DNA of 29,471 bases from an uncultured Pseudomonadota bacterium (GCA_946479515.1 CAMLGF010000045.1:1-29471), one strand, 5' to 3'. Positions 1 through 8,919 are shown, counted from the first letter of the stretch. Made by a program: numbers and translations. The notes: generated by a model from the sequence alone, not told the origin.

Positions 1-151
1 CGGCGATGGTGCGGATGTCGAGGCGATCCTGCAGGTCGCGCAACACCTCTTCATGGGTGTCGACTACCGTGACCTCGTTGGCTTCCTCGCGTGACAAGTG
101 GTAAGCCGCAGTGCGCCCAACCTGCCCGGCGCCAAGGATCACGATCTTCAT
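1..151 (-). CDS. trkA: Trk potassium uptake regulator TrkA (N-terminal fragment, cut by window edge)
   Basis: Reading leftward from an ATG at 149-151, the first 50 codons are visible and the gene runs off the window. The start reads [12 protein letters not shown], the classic N-terminus of TrkA with the GxGxxG dinucleotide-binding turn at the first Rossmann strand; the end of the second strand, [10 protein letters not shown], carries the acidic residue that normally binds the NAD ribose. TrkA is the cytosolic NAD(H)-binding subunit that gates the TrkH/TrkG potassium channel. The rest of the protein (second RCK half) is outside the window, so intactness cannot be judged. Confidence 0.93.
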   Translation of the reverse strand, partial: MKIVILGAGQVGRTAAYHLSREEANEVTVVDTHEEVLRDLQDRLDIRTIA

Positions 152-312
152 GGGGGCGCTATTGTAGCCCTGCGGCCAGGGGCCGGCGCTCTTCTGTGCC
201 GGGCGGCCGATTGTCGAATTCCGACAGGGCATCGTGGAACCCACCGATGCCGGGCGGTGCAAGCAAGATTTAGAGTGTCTCGAGTTTCCGGAAAGCCACT
301 GCGGGAGACCCG
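152..312. other. Intergenic region between divergent trkA and a secreted-protein gene, with two inverted repeats
   Basis: This 161-nt gap must hold both divergent promoters. Two inverted repeats are visible: TGTCG/CGACA arms at 212-216 and 222-226 around AATTC, and GGCATCG/CGATGCC arms at 228-234 and 245-251. The second can extend to about 10 pairs with one bulge. Neither is followed by a T-run, so they are not intrinsic terminators; they could be operator sites or chance. Confidence 0.3.
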
Positions 313-732
313 ATGAAGTCCCTCATTGTCTGCATCGCTGTCTCATTGGCTTGCGCATCGGGGCTCGCGGCAGAACCCCAGGCCCGCGCGAACAAGCCCC
401 GGGTCGCGACTGCCGGCGACGCCTCCGCGCCGCCCGCGAAGCCGCTCGATCTGCGCATCGGCGACATCCGCAAGTACATGACACCCGAAGACTTCCGGGC
501 CTTGAGTGCCCCGCCGGATGATTCCGATACCGTCGTCGTGCAGGCAGACGCGCCGCGCATCCCGATGAAATCGAAACTGGACGTGCCCCACGGCATCATC
601 GCGCCGTTCTGGGCACTGGCACATCCGACACAGGCCTGGCGCATCTTTCTCCCGGATCCCCGGGTGAAGATCGACGACATACGAGCGCCGCAGGACAAGA
701 TTCCACCGCCCGTGTTTCGCTGGGGTCCCTAG
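313..732 (+). CDS. Small secreted protein of unknown function
   Basis: 139 residues. The start ATG has a good ribosome site (GGGAGA) about 6 nt upstream. The first 20 residues form a Sec signal peptide: a lysine, a hydrophobic stretch ([14 protein letters not shown]) and a likely cleavage after LAA around residue 20. The mature part is Ala/Pro-rich, without cysteines, and has no domain I recognise; it ends with a Pro-rich tail. It stands alone between trkA (divergent) and pyrF (convergent). Export is inferred from the signal peptide; no function is assigned. Confidence 0.7.
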   Translation: MKSLIVCIAVSLACASGLAAEPQARANKPRVATAGDASAPPAKPLDLRIGDIRKYMTPEDFRALSAPPDDSDTVVVQADAPRIPMKSKLDVPHGIIAPFWALAHPTQAWRIFLPDPRVKIDDIRAPQDKIPPPVFRWGP

Positions 733-777
733 CTTCCGCGCTGTGCCCGGTCGGCACCGGTTCTGCCGGGGCCGCGA

Positions 778-1593
778 CTACCGGTGCGCGTTGATCTGGT
801 CCTTGAGCGCCTGGGCCGCGCTGCGCGCCGCCGCGGCGAAGTCGTCGCCGCTGCTGGCGTAGAGAATGGCGCGCGATGAGCTGATCACGAGGCCGTCGCC
901 CGCGGGAGTCTTGCCGGCCGCCATCACCTTCGCGACGTCTCCACCTTGCGCGCCCACGCCAGGGACCAGGAAGGGCAGCTCTCCGGTGCGCGAACGGATG
1001 TCCGCGAGTTCCTCCGGGTAGGTCGCGCCGACCACCAGCATGCAATTGCCGGCGGCATTCCATTCCCTGGCGACACGCTCTGCCACGTGCTGAAACAGCT
1101 TCTTCCCGGGGCCGACGTGCAGATCCTGGAAATCCTTCGCGCCAGGATTCGACGTGCGGCACAGGACGATCACGCCCTTGTCGGCGTGCTTCAGGAACGG
1201 CTCCACCGAGTCGCGGCCGAGGTAGGGATTCACGGTCACGGCATCCGCACCGTAGCGCTCGAAGGCTTCACGAGCGTACTGCTCGGCAGTGCTGCCGATG
1301 TCCCCGCGCTTGGAGTCGAGGATCACGATGGCGTGCGGCGCCGTAGCCTTGATGTAGTCGATGGTGTGTTCGAGCTGGTTCTCGGCGCCGTGCGCGGCGT
1401 AATGCGCGAATTGCGGCTTGTAGGCGCAGACGAGATCTCGGGTCGCGTCGACGATCGCCTTGTTGAACTCGAAGATGCCGCCGGGCGCATCGCGAAAGCG
1501 GTCGGGAAACTTTCCCGGCTCGGGGTCGAGGCCCACGCACACCAGCGAATTGCCTGCCTGCCAGGCCGCGCGCAGCTTATGCGCAAAGCTCAT
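778..1593 (-). CDS. pyrF: Orotidine 5'-phosphate decarboxylase
   Basis: 271 residues, the length of the long (type 2) OMP decarboxylases. It makes UMP from OMP, the last step of de novo pyrimidine synthesis, in the cytosol. The active-site signature LDSKRGDIGST is at residues 92-102, with D93, K95 and D98 as the Asp-Lys-Asp proton-relay set; GLDPEPGKFP near residue 21 is the conserved N-terminal strand. The ATG overlaps the uvrD stop (ATGA, 1590-1593), so it is probably translationally coupled to uvrD. It is convergent with the secreted protein upstream, 45 nt apart, with no clear terminator between them. Confidence 0.96.
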   Translation of the reverse strand: MSFAHKLRAAWQAGNSLVCVGLDPEPGKFPDRFRDAPGGIFEFNKAIVDATRDLVCAYKPQFAHYAAHGAENQLEHTIDYIKATAPHAIVILDSKRGDIGSTAEQYAREAFERYGADAVTVNPYLGRDSVEPFLKHADKGVIVLCRTSNPGAKDFQDLHVGPGKKLFQHVAERVAREWNAAGNCMLVVGATYPEELADIRSRTGELPFLVPGVGAQGGDVAKVMAAGKTPAGDGLVISSSRAILYASSGDDFAAAARSAAQALKDQINAHR

Positions 1594-3758
1594 CTAACCA
1601 CCTCGAGATATTCGAGCATCATGATCTTCACGCCCATCGACGCGAAATTCACCTGGATGTTGGCCTGCGGACCCTGGCCCTCGACCTTGAGGATCACGCC
1701 CTCGCCGAATTTCTTGTGACGCACGCGCGCGCCGAGCTTGATGCCGGGCGCCAGCTCCTCGCTGGGCGCCTTGAAACGCCCGGCGGCCACGGGCCGCGAG
1801 ATCTGGATTCGCGGGCGCACCTCTTCGACGAGGTTCTCGGGTATCTCCGCGATGAACCGCGACGGCGTACCGAAGCTGTCCATGCCGTGCAGGCGGCGCT
1901 GCTCTGCATAGGTGATGTACAGCTGCTTCATCGCGCGCGTGGTTCCCACGTAGGCGAGCCGGCGCTCCTCTTCGAGCCCCTCGTCGTCGTTGAGCGAGCG
2001 CTGGTGGGGGAACAGACCGTCCTCCATGCCGGCGAGGAACACCAACGGAAACTCCAGACCCTTCGCCGTGTGCAGGGTCATCATCTGCACGCAGTCCTCC
2101 CAGGCTTCGGCCTGGCCTTCGCCCGATTCGAGCACGGCGTGGGCGAGGAAGGCTTGCAGCGGCGGCATCGGTTCTTCGTCCGTGGATGCCACATCGGGCG
2201 CGAAGCCGCGGGCCGCGGAAACGAGCTCGTTCAGATTCTCGACGCGAGCTTCGCCGCGATCGGCCTTCTCTTTCTTGTGGTGCTCGACAAGCCCGGAGTT
2301 GTTGATCACGTGATCGACCTGCTCGTGCAGCTCGAGCCCGGAGATGTCATTACCCAGTTGTTCCACCAGCTTCAGGAAGCCGTTCACCGCGGCCTCCGCC
2401 TTGGGCCCCAGCGTGCCGGCGGCGACGCAGTGGGCGGCGGCGTTCCACAAGGAGGTGCCCGCAGCCCGGGCCTGTTCTCGCAACACGTCCAGCGACTTCG
2501 CGCCGATGCCGCGTGTGGGCAGATTCACCACGCGCTCGAACGACGCGTCGTCGGCATGGTTGGTGATGATGCGCAGGTACGCCAGCGCATCCTTGATCTC
2601 CGCGCGCTCGAAGAAGCGCAAGCCGCCGTACACCTTGTAAGGAATGCGGGCGGAGAGGAATACCTCTTCGAACACGCGCGATTGCGCGTTACTGCGGTAG
2701 AGAATCGCGACGTCACGCCGTGGATTGCCCTGGTTGGTCCACTCGCGGATGCGGTTCATGACGAACTCGGCTTCGTCGCGCTCGTTGAACGCGGCATAGA
2801 GCCGGATGCGCTCGCCGTCCTTGCCCTCGGTCCAGAGATTCTTGCCCAGGCGGCCGGTGTTGTGGCTGATTAGCGCATTGGCGGCCTTGAGGATGTTGCC
2901 GGTGGAGCGGTAGTTCTGCTCCAGGCGGTACATCCTGGCGGCCGGATAATCGCGCGTGAACCGGGTGAGGTTCTCGACGCGCGCGCCGCGCCAGCGGTAG
3001 ATGGACTGGTCGTCGTCGCCAACGATGAACGGCGCGCCGTCCGAGCCGGCGATCAGCAGCGCCCAGGCATACTGGATGGCGTTGGTGTCCTGGAATTCAT
3101 CGATGAGCACATGGCGAAAACGACGGCGGTAGTGCGCGAGCAGCGCGGCGTTGTCACGGCAGAGCTCATACGCGCGCAGCAGCAGCTCGGCGAAATCGAC
3201 GACGCCGGTGCGCTGGCACTGCGCCTCGTACTCCTTGTAGACGCGGAGCAGCGTGGCGCGCGTGGGGTCGCCCGCGTCCTTGAGCGTGCCCGGGCGATGA
3301 CCTTCGTCCTTGTTGTGGTTGATGAACCACTGCACTTCGCGCGGCACCCAGCGCGTTTCGTCGAGTTCCATGGCCTTGAGGATCTTCTTGGTCAGGCGCA
3401 GCTGATCCTCGCCGTCGAGGATCTGGAAGCTCTGCGGCAGGTTGGCCTCGCGCCAGTGCAGGCGCAGCAACCGGTGCGCGATGCCATGGAACGTGCCGAC
3501 CCACATCGCGCCGCCGGGGACTCCTAGCAACCTCTCGATGCGCTGGCGCATCTCGGCTGCGGCCTTGTTCGTGAATGTCACCGCGAGAATGGAATGCGGC
3601 GACGCGCCCTCGTTCTGGATGACCCAGGCGACGCGGTGCGTGAGCACGCGCGTCTTGCCCGAGCCGGCACCAGCCAGTACCAGCACGGGTCCCACGGGCG
3701 CGGAAACCGCGGCGCGTTGGGCCTCGTTGAGGCCCTGGAGAATCGGCGAGTCGTTCAT
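1590..3758 (-). CDS. uvrD: DNA helicase II UvrD
   Basis: 722 residues from the chosen start. Superfamily 1A 3'-5' helicase used in nucleotide excision repair, mismatch repair and removal of stalled RNA polymerase. Visible motifs: Walker A AGAGSGKT (residues 29-36), Walker B DEFQD, motif IV QNYRS, motif V TLHTAKGLEF, motif VI YVGTTRA. The C-terminus (GARVRHKKFGEGVI onward) is the Tudor-like domain that distinguishes UvrD/PcrA and contacts RNA polymerase. I chose the ATG at 3756-3758 because MNDSPILQGLN aligns with known UvrD starts; an in-frame ATG at 3782 would add 8 residues. Neither has a strong ribosome site. It lies between the AI-2E transporter (57 nt upstream) and pyrF (4-nt overlap), so the three probably share a transcript. 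Confidence 0.96.
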   Translation of the reverse strand: MNDSPILQGLNEAQRAAVSAPVGPVLVLAGAGSGKTRVLTHRVAWVIQNEGASPHSILAVTFTNKAAAEMRQRIERLLGVPGGAMWVGTFHGIAHRLLRLHWREANLPQSFQILDGEDQLRLTKKILKAMELDETRWVPREVQWFINHNKDEGHRPGTLKDAGDPTRATLLRVYKEYEAQCQRTGVVDFAELLLRAYELCRDNAALLAHYRRRFRHVLIDEFQDTNAIQYAWALLIAGSDGAPFIVGDDDQSIYRWRGARVENLTRFTRDYPAARMYRLEQNYRSTGNILKAANALISHNTGRLGKNLWTEGKDGERIRLYAAFNERDEAEFVMNRIREWTNQGNPRRDVAILYRSNAQSRVFEEVFLSARIPYKVYGGLRFFERAEIKDALAYLRIITNHADDASFERVVNLPTRGIGAKSLDVLREQARAAGTSLWNAAAHCVAAGTLGPKAEAAVNGFLKLVEQLGNDISGLELHEQVDHVINNSGLVEHHKKEKADRGEARVENLNELVSAARGFAPDVASTDEEPMPPLQAFLAHAVLESGEGQAEAWEDCVQMMTLHTAKGLEFPLVFLAGMEDGLFPHQRSLNDDEGLEEERRLAYVGTTRAMKQLYITYAEQRRLHGMDSFGTPSRFIAEIPENLVEEVRPRIQISRPVAAGRFKAPSEELAPGIKLGARVRHKKFGEGVILKVEGQGPQANIQVNFASMGVKIMMLEYLEVVR

Positions 3759-3815
3759 CGGGCCGCGGATTGTAGGGGACATGCTTCGTTTTCGCTGTCA
3801 CATTTCCGCCCCGTT

Positions 3816-4925
3816 TTACAGCCCCGGGCGCGGCGGCGGTTCGTCGGCTTGCGCGTCGAGCTCCTGCTTGTTCGGTGCGATGACCTTTTCGTCGAAGTAG
3901 TCGAGGATGGCGGCCACCAGCGCCAGGAACACGGGGCCGACGACGATGCCGATGGCGCCGAACGCGGCGATGCCGCCGACCACGCCGACGAACACCATGA
4001 ATGCGGACACCGGCGCGTAACGGGAGACGAGGATGGGCCGCAGGATGTTGTCCGACGTCGAGACGATGATGCCCCAGACGAGCAGGAACGTGGCCATGGT
4101 CCAATGTCCCGTGGCGCCGAGGTACAGGACGCCCGGAATCCAGACGATGGCGGCGCCGCCCGCCGGCAACAGCGCGAGAACGGTGGCGAGCACGCCAAAT
4201 ACCACCGGCGACGGCAGACCGGCGATCGCGAAGCCGATCGATACGAGTATTCCCTGGCAGATGGCGGTGAGTCCGATGCCGTAGAAAACGCCTCGCGTGA
4301 CGCTCGCGAGGTGAGCGAACAGCTGCTCGCGATGCTCCTCGGGCACGGGTATCAGCCGCTGCAACCGGTCGAACATGCTGGCGCCATCGCGCAGGAAGAA
4401 GAACAACAGGAACAACATGAAGAAGAAGCCGACCATCGTGCCCAACGCCGACAGCACTACGCCGCCGCCGACCGAGGCGATGTTCCTGAGCAGGGTCTGC
4501 CCCGCGTTCGTCAGCCATTCCTGGATGTCGGCCCCGGAAACCGACAGCTGCTCACGGGCCAGCCGGGCCACGGGGCCGATGACGGGGTACTGCTCGAGAT
4601 TCGCGAGCGTGCTGCCATCCAGGCGATAGGGGCTGTGCTGGATGTAGACCACCAGGGCGCGCGCCTGATTCGCGAAGGCAATGCCCAGCATCGTCAATGG
4701 AATCAGCAATACGAAGGGTGTCACGCCGGTGAGCAATCCGGCGGACCAGCCATTCCGCCCACGGAACTTGCGGGTCAGCCAGCGGTGCACCGGGCTCAGC
4801 AGGAAGGCGAGAAAGACCGCCCAGGCCATGGAGCCGGCGAAAGGCTGCAGTACCAGCAGCAAGCCGTACAACACCAATGCGGCGAGTGCGACGAAGAATG
4901 CCTTTGTGTAGAACTCCACGGGCAC
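3816..4925 (-). CDS. AI-2E family transporter (PerM/YdiK-like membrane protein)
   Basis: 369 residues with about eight hydrophobic segments: two near the N-terminus (about 8-45), one around 65-85, then a long soluble stretch, a very hydrophobic block at about 155-180 (GFFFMLFLLFFFLRDG), and paired helices to residue 345. The central FFLRDG element and the LLPAGGAAIVWIPG loop are typical of the AI-2E exporter (UPF0118/PerM) family. Members export autoinducer-2 or Na+/H+ in some species, but the substrate of this one cannot be told. The C-terminal tail is charged and Pro-rich. First gene of a probable uvrD-pyrF transcript. Confidence 0.88.
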   Translation of the reverse strand: MPVEFYTKAFFVALAALVLYGLLLVLQPFAGSMAWAVFLAFLLSPVHRWLTRKFRGRNGWSAGLLTGVTPFVLLIPLTMLGIAFANQARALVVYIQHSPYRLDGSTLANLEQYPVIGPVARLAREQLSVSGADIQEWLTNAGQTLLRNIASVGGGVVLSALGTMVGFFFMLFLLFFFLRDGASMFDRLQRLIPVPEEHREQLFAHLASVTRGVFYGIGLTAICQGILVSIGFAIAGLPSPVVFGVLATVLALLPAGGAAIVWIPGVLYLGATGHWTMATFLLVWGIIVSTSDNILRPILVSRYAPVSAFMVFVGVVGGIAAFGAIGIVVGPVFLALVAAILDYFDEKVIAPNKQELDAQADEPPPRPGL

Positions 4926-5178
4926 CTTATATATGCGTGCGCCGCACCCGGTAAAGCGGAGGCTGGATGAGCCTCACGGCCCTCTGCGCACCATTCTGGC
5001 CGGCACCGACGCTCGAGGGGATGGCATCGTCGCTACCGCCAACCGCTCGTTGTTAGGCAACGGGGCAACGGAGCCTTTCATCGCGCCAGGAACCGGAGCT
5101 GACGGCGCGAGGGAAAGTGAAATATGCTCCGCGATTGCACGCCGTCAGAACGCCCCGGGACACGACAGAGCAGCAGGG
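4926..5178. other. Intergenic region upstream of the AI-2E gene and of an unknown gene
   Basis: 253 nt between divergent starts. The rightward frame is open through here from 4933, but its codons give a low-complexity Arg/Pro/Gly-rich product unlike the protein that follows, so I treat it as non-coding. A GAGGCT/AGCCTC inverted repeat (4959-4964 and 4970-4975) and a short CGTTG/CAACG hairpin around 5048-5062 are visible, both without T-runs. Confidence 0.35.
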
Positions 5179-5640
5179 ATGAGCAGTCTCTCCGACCTCT
5201 ATGCCGAATTGAAGGCCGACGTGGTCGCGCTCGCCGACCCTCTCATCGAGCATTCTCAGAAACACCTGCGCGCGCGGGATGATTTCCTGCCGCACGCCGC
5301 GGTGCTCGGCGCCGAGGGCAAGGTGGTGATGATGGGCGCCATGACGGGTTCGCGTGAAGGGCAGGCCAACGCCGATTACATTCTTCCTTTGCTGACGAAC
5401 GGCATCCGGCAGCTCTCGCAGGAAAAAGTGCTCGTCGCCTTCGGCATCGCGGAGAACGTGAGCCTCACCCGGGGGGACAGGCCGCTGCAGGCCATCAAGG
5501 TACTGCTGGAGCACGAACGAGGGCTCAACGTCGCGATGTACCTGCCTTTCCACAAGACCGGCGAGAGTGAGTACTACTTCGGCGACGCCTTCGTCACCCC
5601 CGCGACTCCGGTACTGAAACTCTGGCCTCCGGTGCCGTGA
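5179..5640 (+). CDS. Conserved-looking cytosolic protein of unknown function
   Basis: 153 residues from the ATG at 5179; an upstream in-frame start at 4933 would add 82 residues of implausible composition. No signal peptide or membrane segment. It begins with a helix (SLSDLYAELKADVVALADPLIEH), then alternating strand-like segments (FLPHAAVL, KVVMMGAM, KVLVAFGIAENV, LNVAMYLPFH) that look like a small alpha/beta fold. I do not recognise the family. A weak AGCAGGG sits very close to the ATG. It is convergent with the EamA exporter, only 14 nt away, and its codon use is like its neighbours. Confidence 0.65.
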   Translation: MSSLSDLYAELKADVVALADPLIEHSQKHLRARDDFLPHAAVLGAEGKVVMMGAMTGSREGQANADYILPLLTNGIRQLSQEKVLVAFGIAENVSLTRGDRPLQAIKVLLEHERGLNVAMYLPFHKTGESEYYFGDAFVTPATPVLKLWPPVP

Positions 5641-5654
5641 ATCCGCGGGGGTAG

Positions 5655-6536
5655 TTAGGTTGACGCCTCGGCCGGCCGGACAGTCGCCGGCCTGGAGCGC
5701 AGGGTCCCGAGATACGACCCGAGCAGCACCAGCGGGAAGCCGAAGGCCATGCCCGTCGTGAGCCTCTCGTCCAGCACCAGAGCGCCCAGCACGATGGCCA
5801 CGGCCGGGTTCACGTAGGTGATGACCGTGGCGCGCGCCGGGCCCACTTCCGCGATCAGGGCGAAGAACACGATGAACGCCGCCGCCGTGCACAGTACGCC
5901 GAGTCCGACCACCGAGGCGGCCGATACCATGCTCACCTCGTCCGGTAGCAGGAACGGCGCGAACGGAAGGTAGATGAGACTTGCCAGCATGAGCGAGCCG
6001 GTGATCACACCTATCGCCGGAATATCCTTCAGCTTGCGGTCGATGATGATCGGACCGATGGCATAGCACAGCGCCACCAGGATGGTTGCGCCCACGGCGG
6101 CGAAGTCGTCGAAATGGATGTCGAGACCCACCAGCAACGCCACTCCGGCGAAACCCAGGCCCAATCCGAGCAGGCGTCGCGATTCCAGCTTCTCGTGCCC
6201 CAGCCTGCTGATGATGAGCGCCGCGAACAAGGGCACCACGGCGATGAGCAGACCTGCCGTGGAGCTGTTCAGGCGCGTCTCGGCGTGGCCCAGCATCCAC
6301 CAGGGCAGGCTGATCTCGATGAGTGTGAACGCCAGCAACCACTTCCACTTGCGGAAGGCGGGCAGCAGCGCATTCCGGCGCAGCGCGAGGGGTGCGAGCA
6401 GCAGCGAACCGAGCACCGTGCGCGCGCCGGCCACCACCAAGGGATCGATTTCACCCACGGCGATACGTATCAGCAGATATGGCATGCCCCAGAGCAGGCC
6501 GAGCGCGATGAAAAGAATCCAGCCTCGTTTCGACAT
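5655..6536 (-). CDS. EamA/DMT-family transporter (RhaT-like exporter)
   Basis: 293 residues, the usual length for the drug/metabolite transporter superfamily, with about ten hydrophobic segments arranged as two EamA repeats. The N-terminus MSKRGWILFIALGLLWGMPYL is the typical first helix (LLWGxxYL), and the second repeat begins near VGATILVALCYAIGP, ending with VLGALVLDERL, the conserved end-of-repeat signature. Family members export amino acids, metabolites or drugs across the inner membrane; the substrate is unknown here. The ATG at 6534-6536 is chosen because the longer open frame (to 6842) overlaps the divergent GST-like gene and would add a non-membrane, His/Arg-rich leader. Confidence 0.9.
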   Translation of the reverse strand: MSKRGWILFIALGLLWGMPYLLIRIAVGEIDPLVVAGARTVLGSLLLAPLALRRNALLPAFRKWKWLLAFTLIEISLPWWMLGHAETRLNSSTAGLLIAVVPLFAALIISRLGHEKLESRRLLGLGLGFAGVALLVGLDIHFDDFAAVGATILVALCYAIGPIIIDRKLKDIPAIGVITGSLMLASLIYLPFAPFLLPDEVSMVSAASVVGLGVLCTAAAFIVFFALIAEVGPARATVITYVNPAVAIVLGALVLDERLTTGMAFGFPLVLLGSYLGTLRSRPATVRPAEAST

Positions 6537-6728
6537 CGCGGGATTGTAGGGAAACCACGGCTGGCCGAGCGAGAAAGGAATGCTTATGCAGGCACAAGAA
6601 CTCCTGGCGGTCCCCGCGACGTTGCCAGATGCCACCAGTCCGGGTGGGGCATTGAACGGCAATCCCGTCGACAGAATTCGCGGCGTGGGCGTTGATGCCC
6701 GCGCGGGCTCCGGCGATGCTCGCCGCCG

Positions 6729-7496
6729 ATGACATTCAAGTACGTGTCCGTCGAAGACGCCATTGCCGCGTGCGGCCTGCGCATGATGGTGGTCGGTAAC
6801 GTGCCCAGTCCGTGGGGCGAGGCGGCCAAGGGCATCTTTCACATCAAGCGCATCCCCTTTTCCGCCGTGCGCCTGGTGTACGACAACGACGCATTGAAGC
6901 GCTGGGCGGGGCAGCTTTCCGCGCCGGTGGCTGTGTACGAGGACGAAGCGCCACGCGGCGGTTGGGCCGAAATCCTGATGCTGGCCGAGAGGCTGGCGTC
7001 AACGCCCGGACTGCTGCCGATGGCACCGGAGCCGAGGGGCAAGGCACTCCTTCTGGCCGATAAGTTCTGCGGGCAGGGTGGCATCGGTTGGACGCGTCGC
7101 TTGCAGCTGGTGCATGCCGGCCTCGAGAGGTCCGGCGGGTTCGGCGAACGGGTGGCGGCTTATCTGGGCGGCAAGTACGGATACGACCCGGCGCAGGCCG
7201 AAGCCAATGCCGTACGCTTGCGCACCCTGCTGCGCGAGATTGGCTCCGCGTTGCGTGAGCAGCGTTCCGCGGGTCCTTACTATCTCGGCGGGACACTCTC
7301 CGTAGTCGACGTTTACAGCGCTGCCTTCATGGCGCTGTTCGTGCCTTTGCCGCAGGCGCAATGCGCAATGCACCCTGCCGCGCGCGCCGCCTTCGAGTGG
7401 CTGGACGACGAAACCCGCAGCGCGATCGATCCGCTGCTGCTCGAGCACCGCGACATGATGTACGCCCGGCATCTGGAATTGCCGTTGTCACTGTGA
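6729..7496 (+). CDS. Glutathione S-transferase-like protein
   Basis: 255 residues. The C-terminal half looks like an all-helical GST domain (GPYYLGGTLSVVDVYSAAFMALF around residues 190-210 matches the conserved N-capping box/ScxxD-type helix of GSTs). The N-terminal part (about 1-85) has a poorly preserved thioredoxin-like fold: PSPWGEAAKGIFHIKRIPFSAVRL and LSAPVAVYEDE, where VPxL/APVAVYED corresponds to the cis-Pro and substrate loop. No canonical catalytic Ser/Tyr/Cys is obvious, so catalysis is uncertain. It is divergent from the EamA exporter with 192 nt between starts. Confidence 0.75.
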   Translation: MTFKYVSVEDAIAACGLRMMVVGNVPSPWGEAAKGIFHIKRIPFSAVRLVYDNDALKRWAGQLSAPVAVYEDEAPRGGWAEILMLAERLASTPGLLPMAPEPRGKALLLADKFCGQGGIGWTRRLQLVHAGLERSGGFGERVAAYLGGKYGYDPAQAEANAVRLRTLLREIGSALREQRSAGPYYLGGTLSVVDVYSAAFMALFVPLPQAQCAMHPAARAAFEWLDDETRSAIDPLLLEHRDMMYARHLELPLSL

Positions 7497-7654
7497 GCCA
7501 CCTCGCGCCGTCGGCCGCGCACCCCCTGGTTCACGCCTGTTTCCGGCCGCGGCATGCGCGCCTGCTACCTCTCAAGGGATAAGTAGGAATCCGCCGATTC
7601 CCGGCTGGCACGGCGAACCGCACCTTGGATCATGTGTCTCAAGGGCGAGGCGAC

Positions 7655-7897
7655 ATGTTCAGACGCGGCATCTATCTTTCGGAGCTCATCCCCCTGCTGC
7701 TCTCGCTGAGCATGCTGGGTGCGGCGCTATACGGGCTGCTCACCGAACGCGTTCCGTCGCTCACCGGGCAGCACCGCGTGCTCGGACTGGTCACGCATGC
7801 ACAGGACCCGGGCCTGTACTGGATGTCGATCATCGTCTATCTACTGCTGGGCGCGCTGCTGGGATACACGAGCGTGCGCAACCTGCGCGGCTACTGA
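7655..7897 (+). CDS. Small two-helix membrane protein of unknown function
   Basis: 80 residues from an ATG preceded by a strong GAGG ribosome site 5 nt upstream; a TTG at 7625 would extend it by 10 residues without better support. Two hydrophobic segments are seen, about residues 9-28 (LIPLLLSLSMLGAALYGLL) and 56-74 (WMSIIVYLLLGALLGYT), joined by a polar loop with HRVLGLVTHAQDPG. I do not recognise a family. Its stop overlaps the 3' end of the convergent LysR gene by 7 nt. Confidence 0.6.
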   Translation: MFRRGIYLSELIPLLLSLSMLGAALYGLLTERVPSLTGQHRVLGLVTHAQDPGLYWMSIIVYLLLGALLGYTSVRNLRGY

Positions 7898-8814
7898 GCG
7901 GGCGCCCCGGAATCCGCGCGGGCTTCGGCCATCACCCAATCGACGAACGTGCGAACCAGCGGGCGCCGGAAATGCGCCGCTGGTGCCATGAGGTAGTAGC
8001 TCCAGGGCGCCATCCAGCTCTCCTGCGTGACGCGCACCAGTTGTCCCCGGGCAAGCAGCGGCGCCACGTGCGGGCCTCGGCCGATGGCGATGCCCAGTCC
8101 GGAAATGGCGGCGCCCACCAGAACCACCGAATCACTGAACTGCGGACCGTGGCCGGCGGCCATGGTAGGCAGGCCGGCGCGCTCGAACCAGCCACGCCAG
8201 CCCAGCCACGGCTGCTCGGGACTGGCGTCAATGTCATGCAGCAACGGGTAGTCGGCGAGCGCGGCGAGCGTGTCCGGCATGCGTCCGCCGCGAAACAGCG
8301 TCGGGCTCGCCACCGGAAACAACTCTTCGCGGCACAACAGCTCGCCCTGCAGCCCGCGACCCGGAGATGGCGCGAAGCGGATGGCGAGATCGATGGCATC
8401 GCGGCGGAAGTCGAGGACGGAGCGCGAGGTCTTCAATACCAGGTCGATGCGCGGGGCGCGCTCGCGGAAGCGATGCAGGCGAGGCAGCAGCCAGCCATTG
8501 GCGAAGGCCGCGAGCGTCGTCACGGTGAGCAAGCCATCGGCGCGCTTGGTGCGCAGCCGCGCCGTCGATTCCCCGAGAAGATCGAAGCCGGCCGAAAGCT
8601 CCGGAAGATAGTCGCGACCCTGGTCGGTCAGCACCAGCCCCCGCGCCAGCCGCTGGAAGAGGTGAGTGTCGAGATACTCCTCCAGCCGGCGAACCTGCTG
8701 GCTCACCGCGGCCGCCGACACGCGTAGTTCCGCGGCCGCGGCCACGAAGCTTCCGAGGCGGGCGGAAGCTTCGAAGGCGCGCAGGGCATTCAACGGAGGA
8801 AGTCGTCTGACCAT
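7891..8814 (-). CDS. LysR-family transcriptional regulator (GcvA-like)
   Basis: 307 residues. Winged helix-turn-helix at about 6-63: LPPLNALRAFEASARLGSF, then AELRVSAAAVSQQVRRLEEYL (recognition helix), then the wing. The effector-binding domain follows (about 90-295) with the usual periplasmic-binding-protein fold. The RRLPPLNALRAFEAxAR start is characteristic of the GcvA branch. The ATG at 8812-8814 is chosen; the frame is open much further upstream, but that extension is antisense to the GST gene. It faces the GST/monooxygenase pair across 105 nt, the standard layout for a LysR regulator and its target. The effector is unknown. Confidence 0.92.
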   Translation of the reverse strand: MVRRLPPLNALRAFEASARLGSFVAAAAELRVSAAAVSQQVRRLEEYLDTHLFQRLARGLVLTDQGRDYLPELSAGFDLLGESTARLRTKRADGLLTVTTLAAFANGWLLPRLHRFRERAPRIDLVLKTSRSVLDFRRDAIDLAIRFAPSPGRGLQGELLCREELFPVASPTLFRGGRMPDTLAALADYPLLHDIDASPEQPWLGWRGWFERAGLPTMAAGHGPQFSDSVVLVGAAISGLGIAIGRGPHVAPLLARGQLVRVTQESWMAPWSYYLMAPAAHFRRPLVRTFVDWVMAEARADSGAPAQ

Positions 8815-8833
8815 GACCAAGAATACCTTGGTC
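8815..8833. promoter_or_regulatory. Perfect inverted repeat touching the lysR start codon (candidate operator)
   Basis: GACCAAG (8815-8821), 5-nt spacer AATAC, CTTGGTC (8827-8833): a perfect 7-bp dyad directly abutting the LysR start codon in the divergent intergenic region. LysR proteins often bind dyads in such regions and repress their own gene while controlling the facing gene. The dyad is seen; its role as the LysR site is inferred. Confidence 0.5.
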
Positions 8834-8919
8834 TCAGCCAAAAGCCTTCCCGCTCGCACCTGGTGCTGCCGCACCGGATACTGCTGCGCACGGCAACCAA
8901 CCAGAGGGATCCCCTCCCC

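Noticed and set aside
5052..5660. GTTAGGC (5052-5058) and GTTAGGT (5654-5660) flank the unknown gene at 5179 and resemble integron attC core heptamers.
   Set aside because: The nearest RYYYAAC partner (5523-5529) is not complementary to the 3' core, lies inside the coding sequence, and the intervening DNA is not palindromic. No integrase or second cassette is seen.
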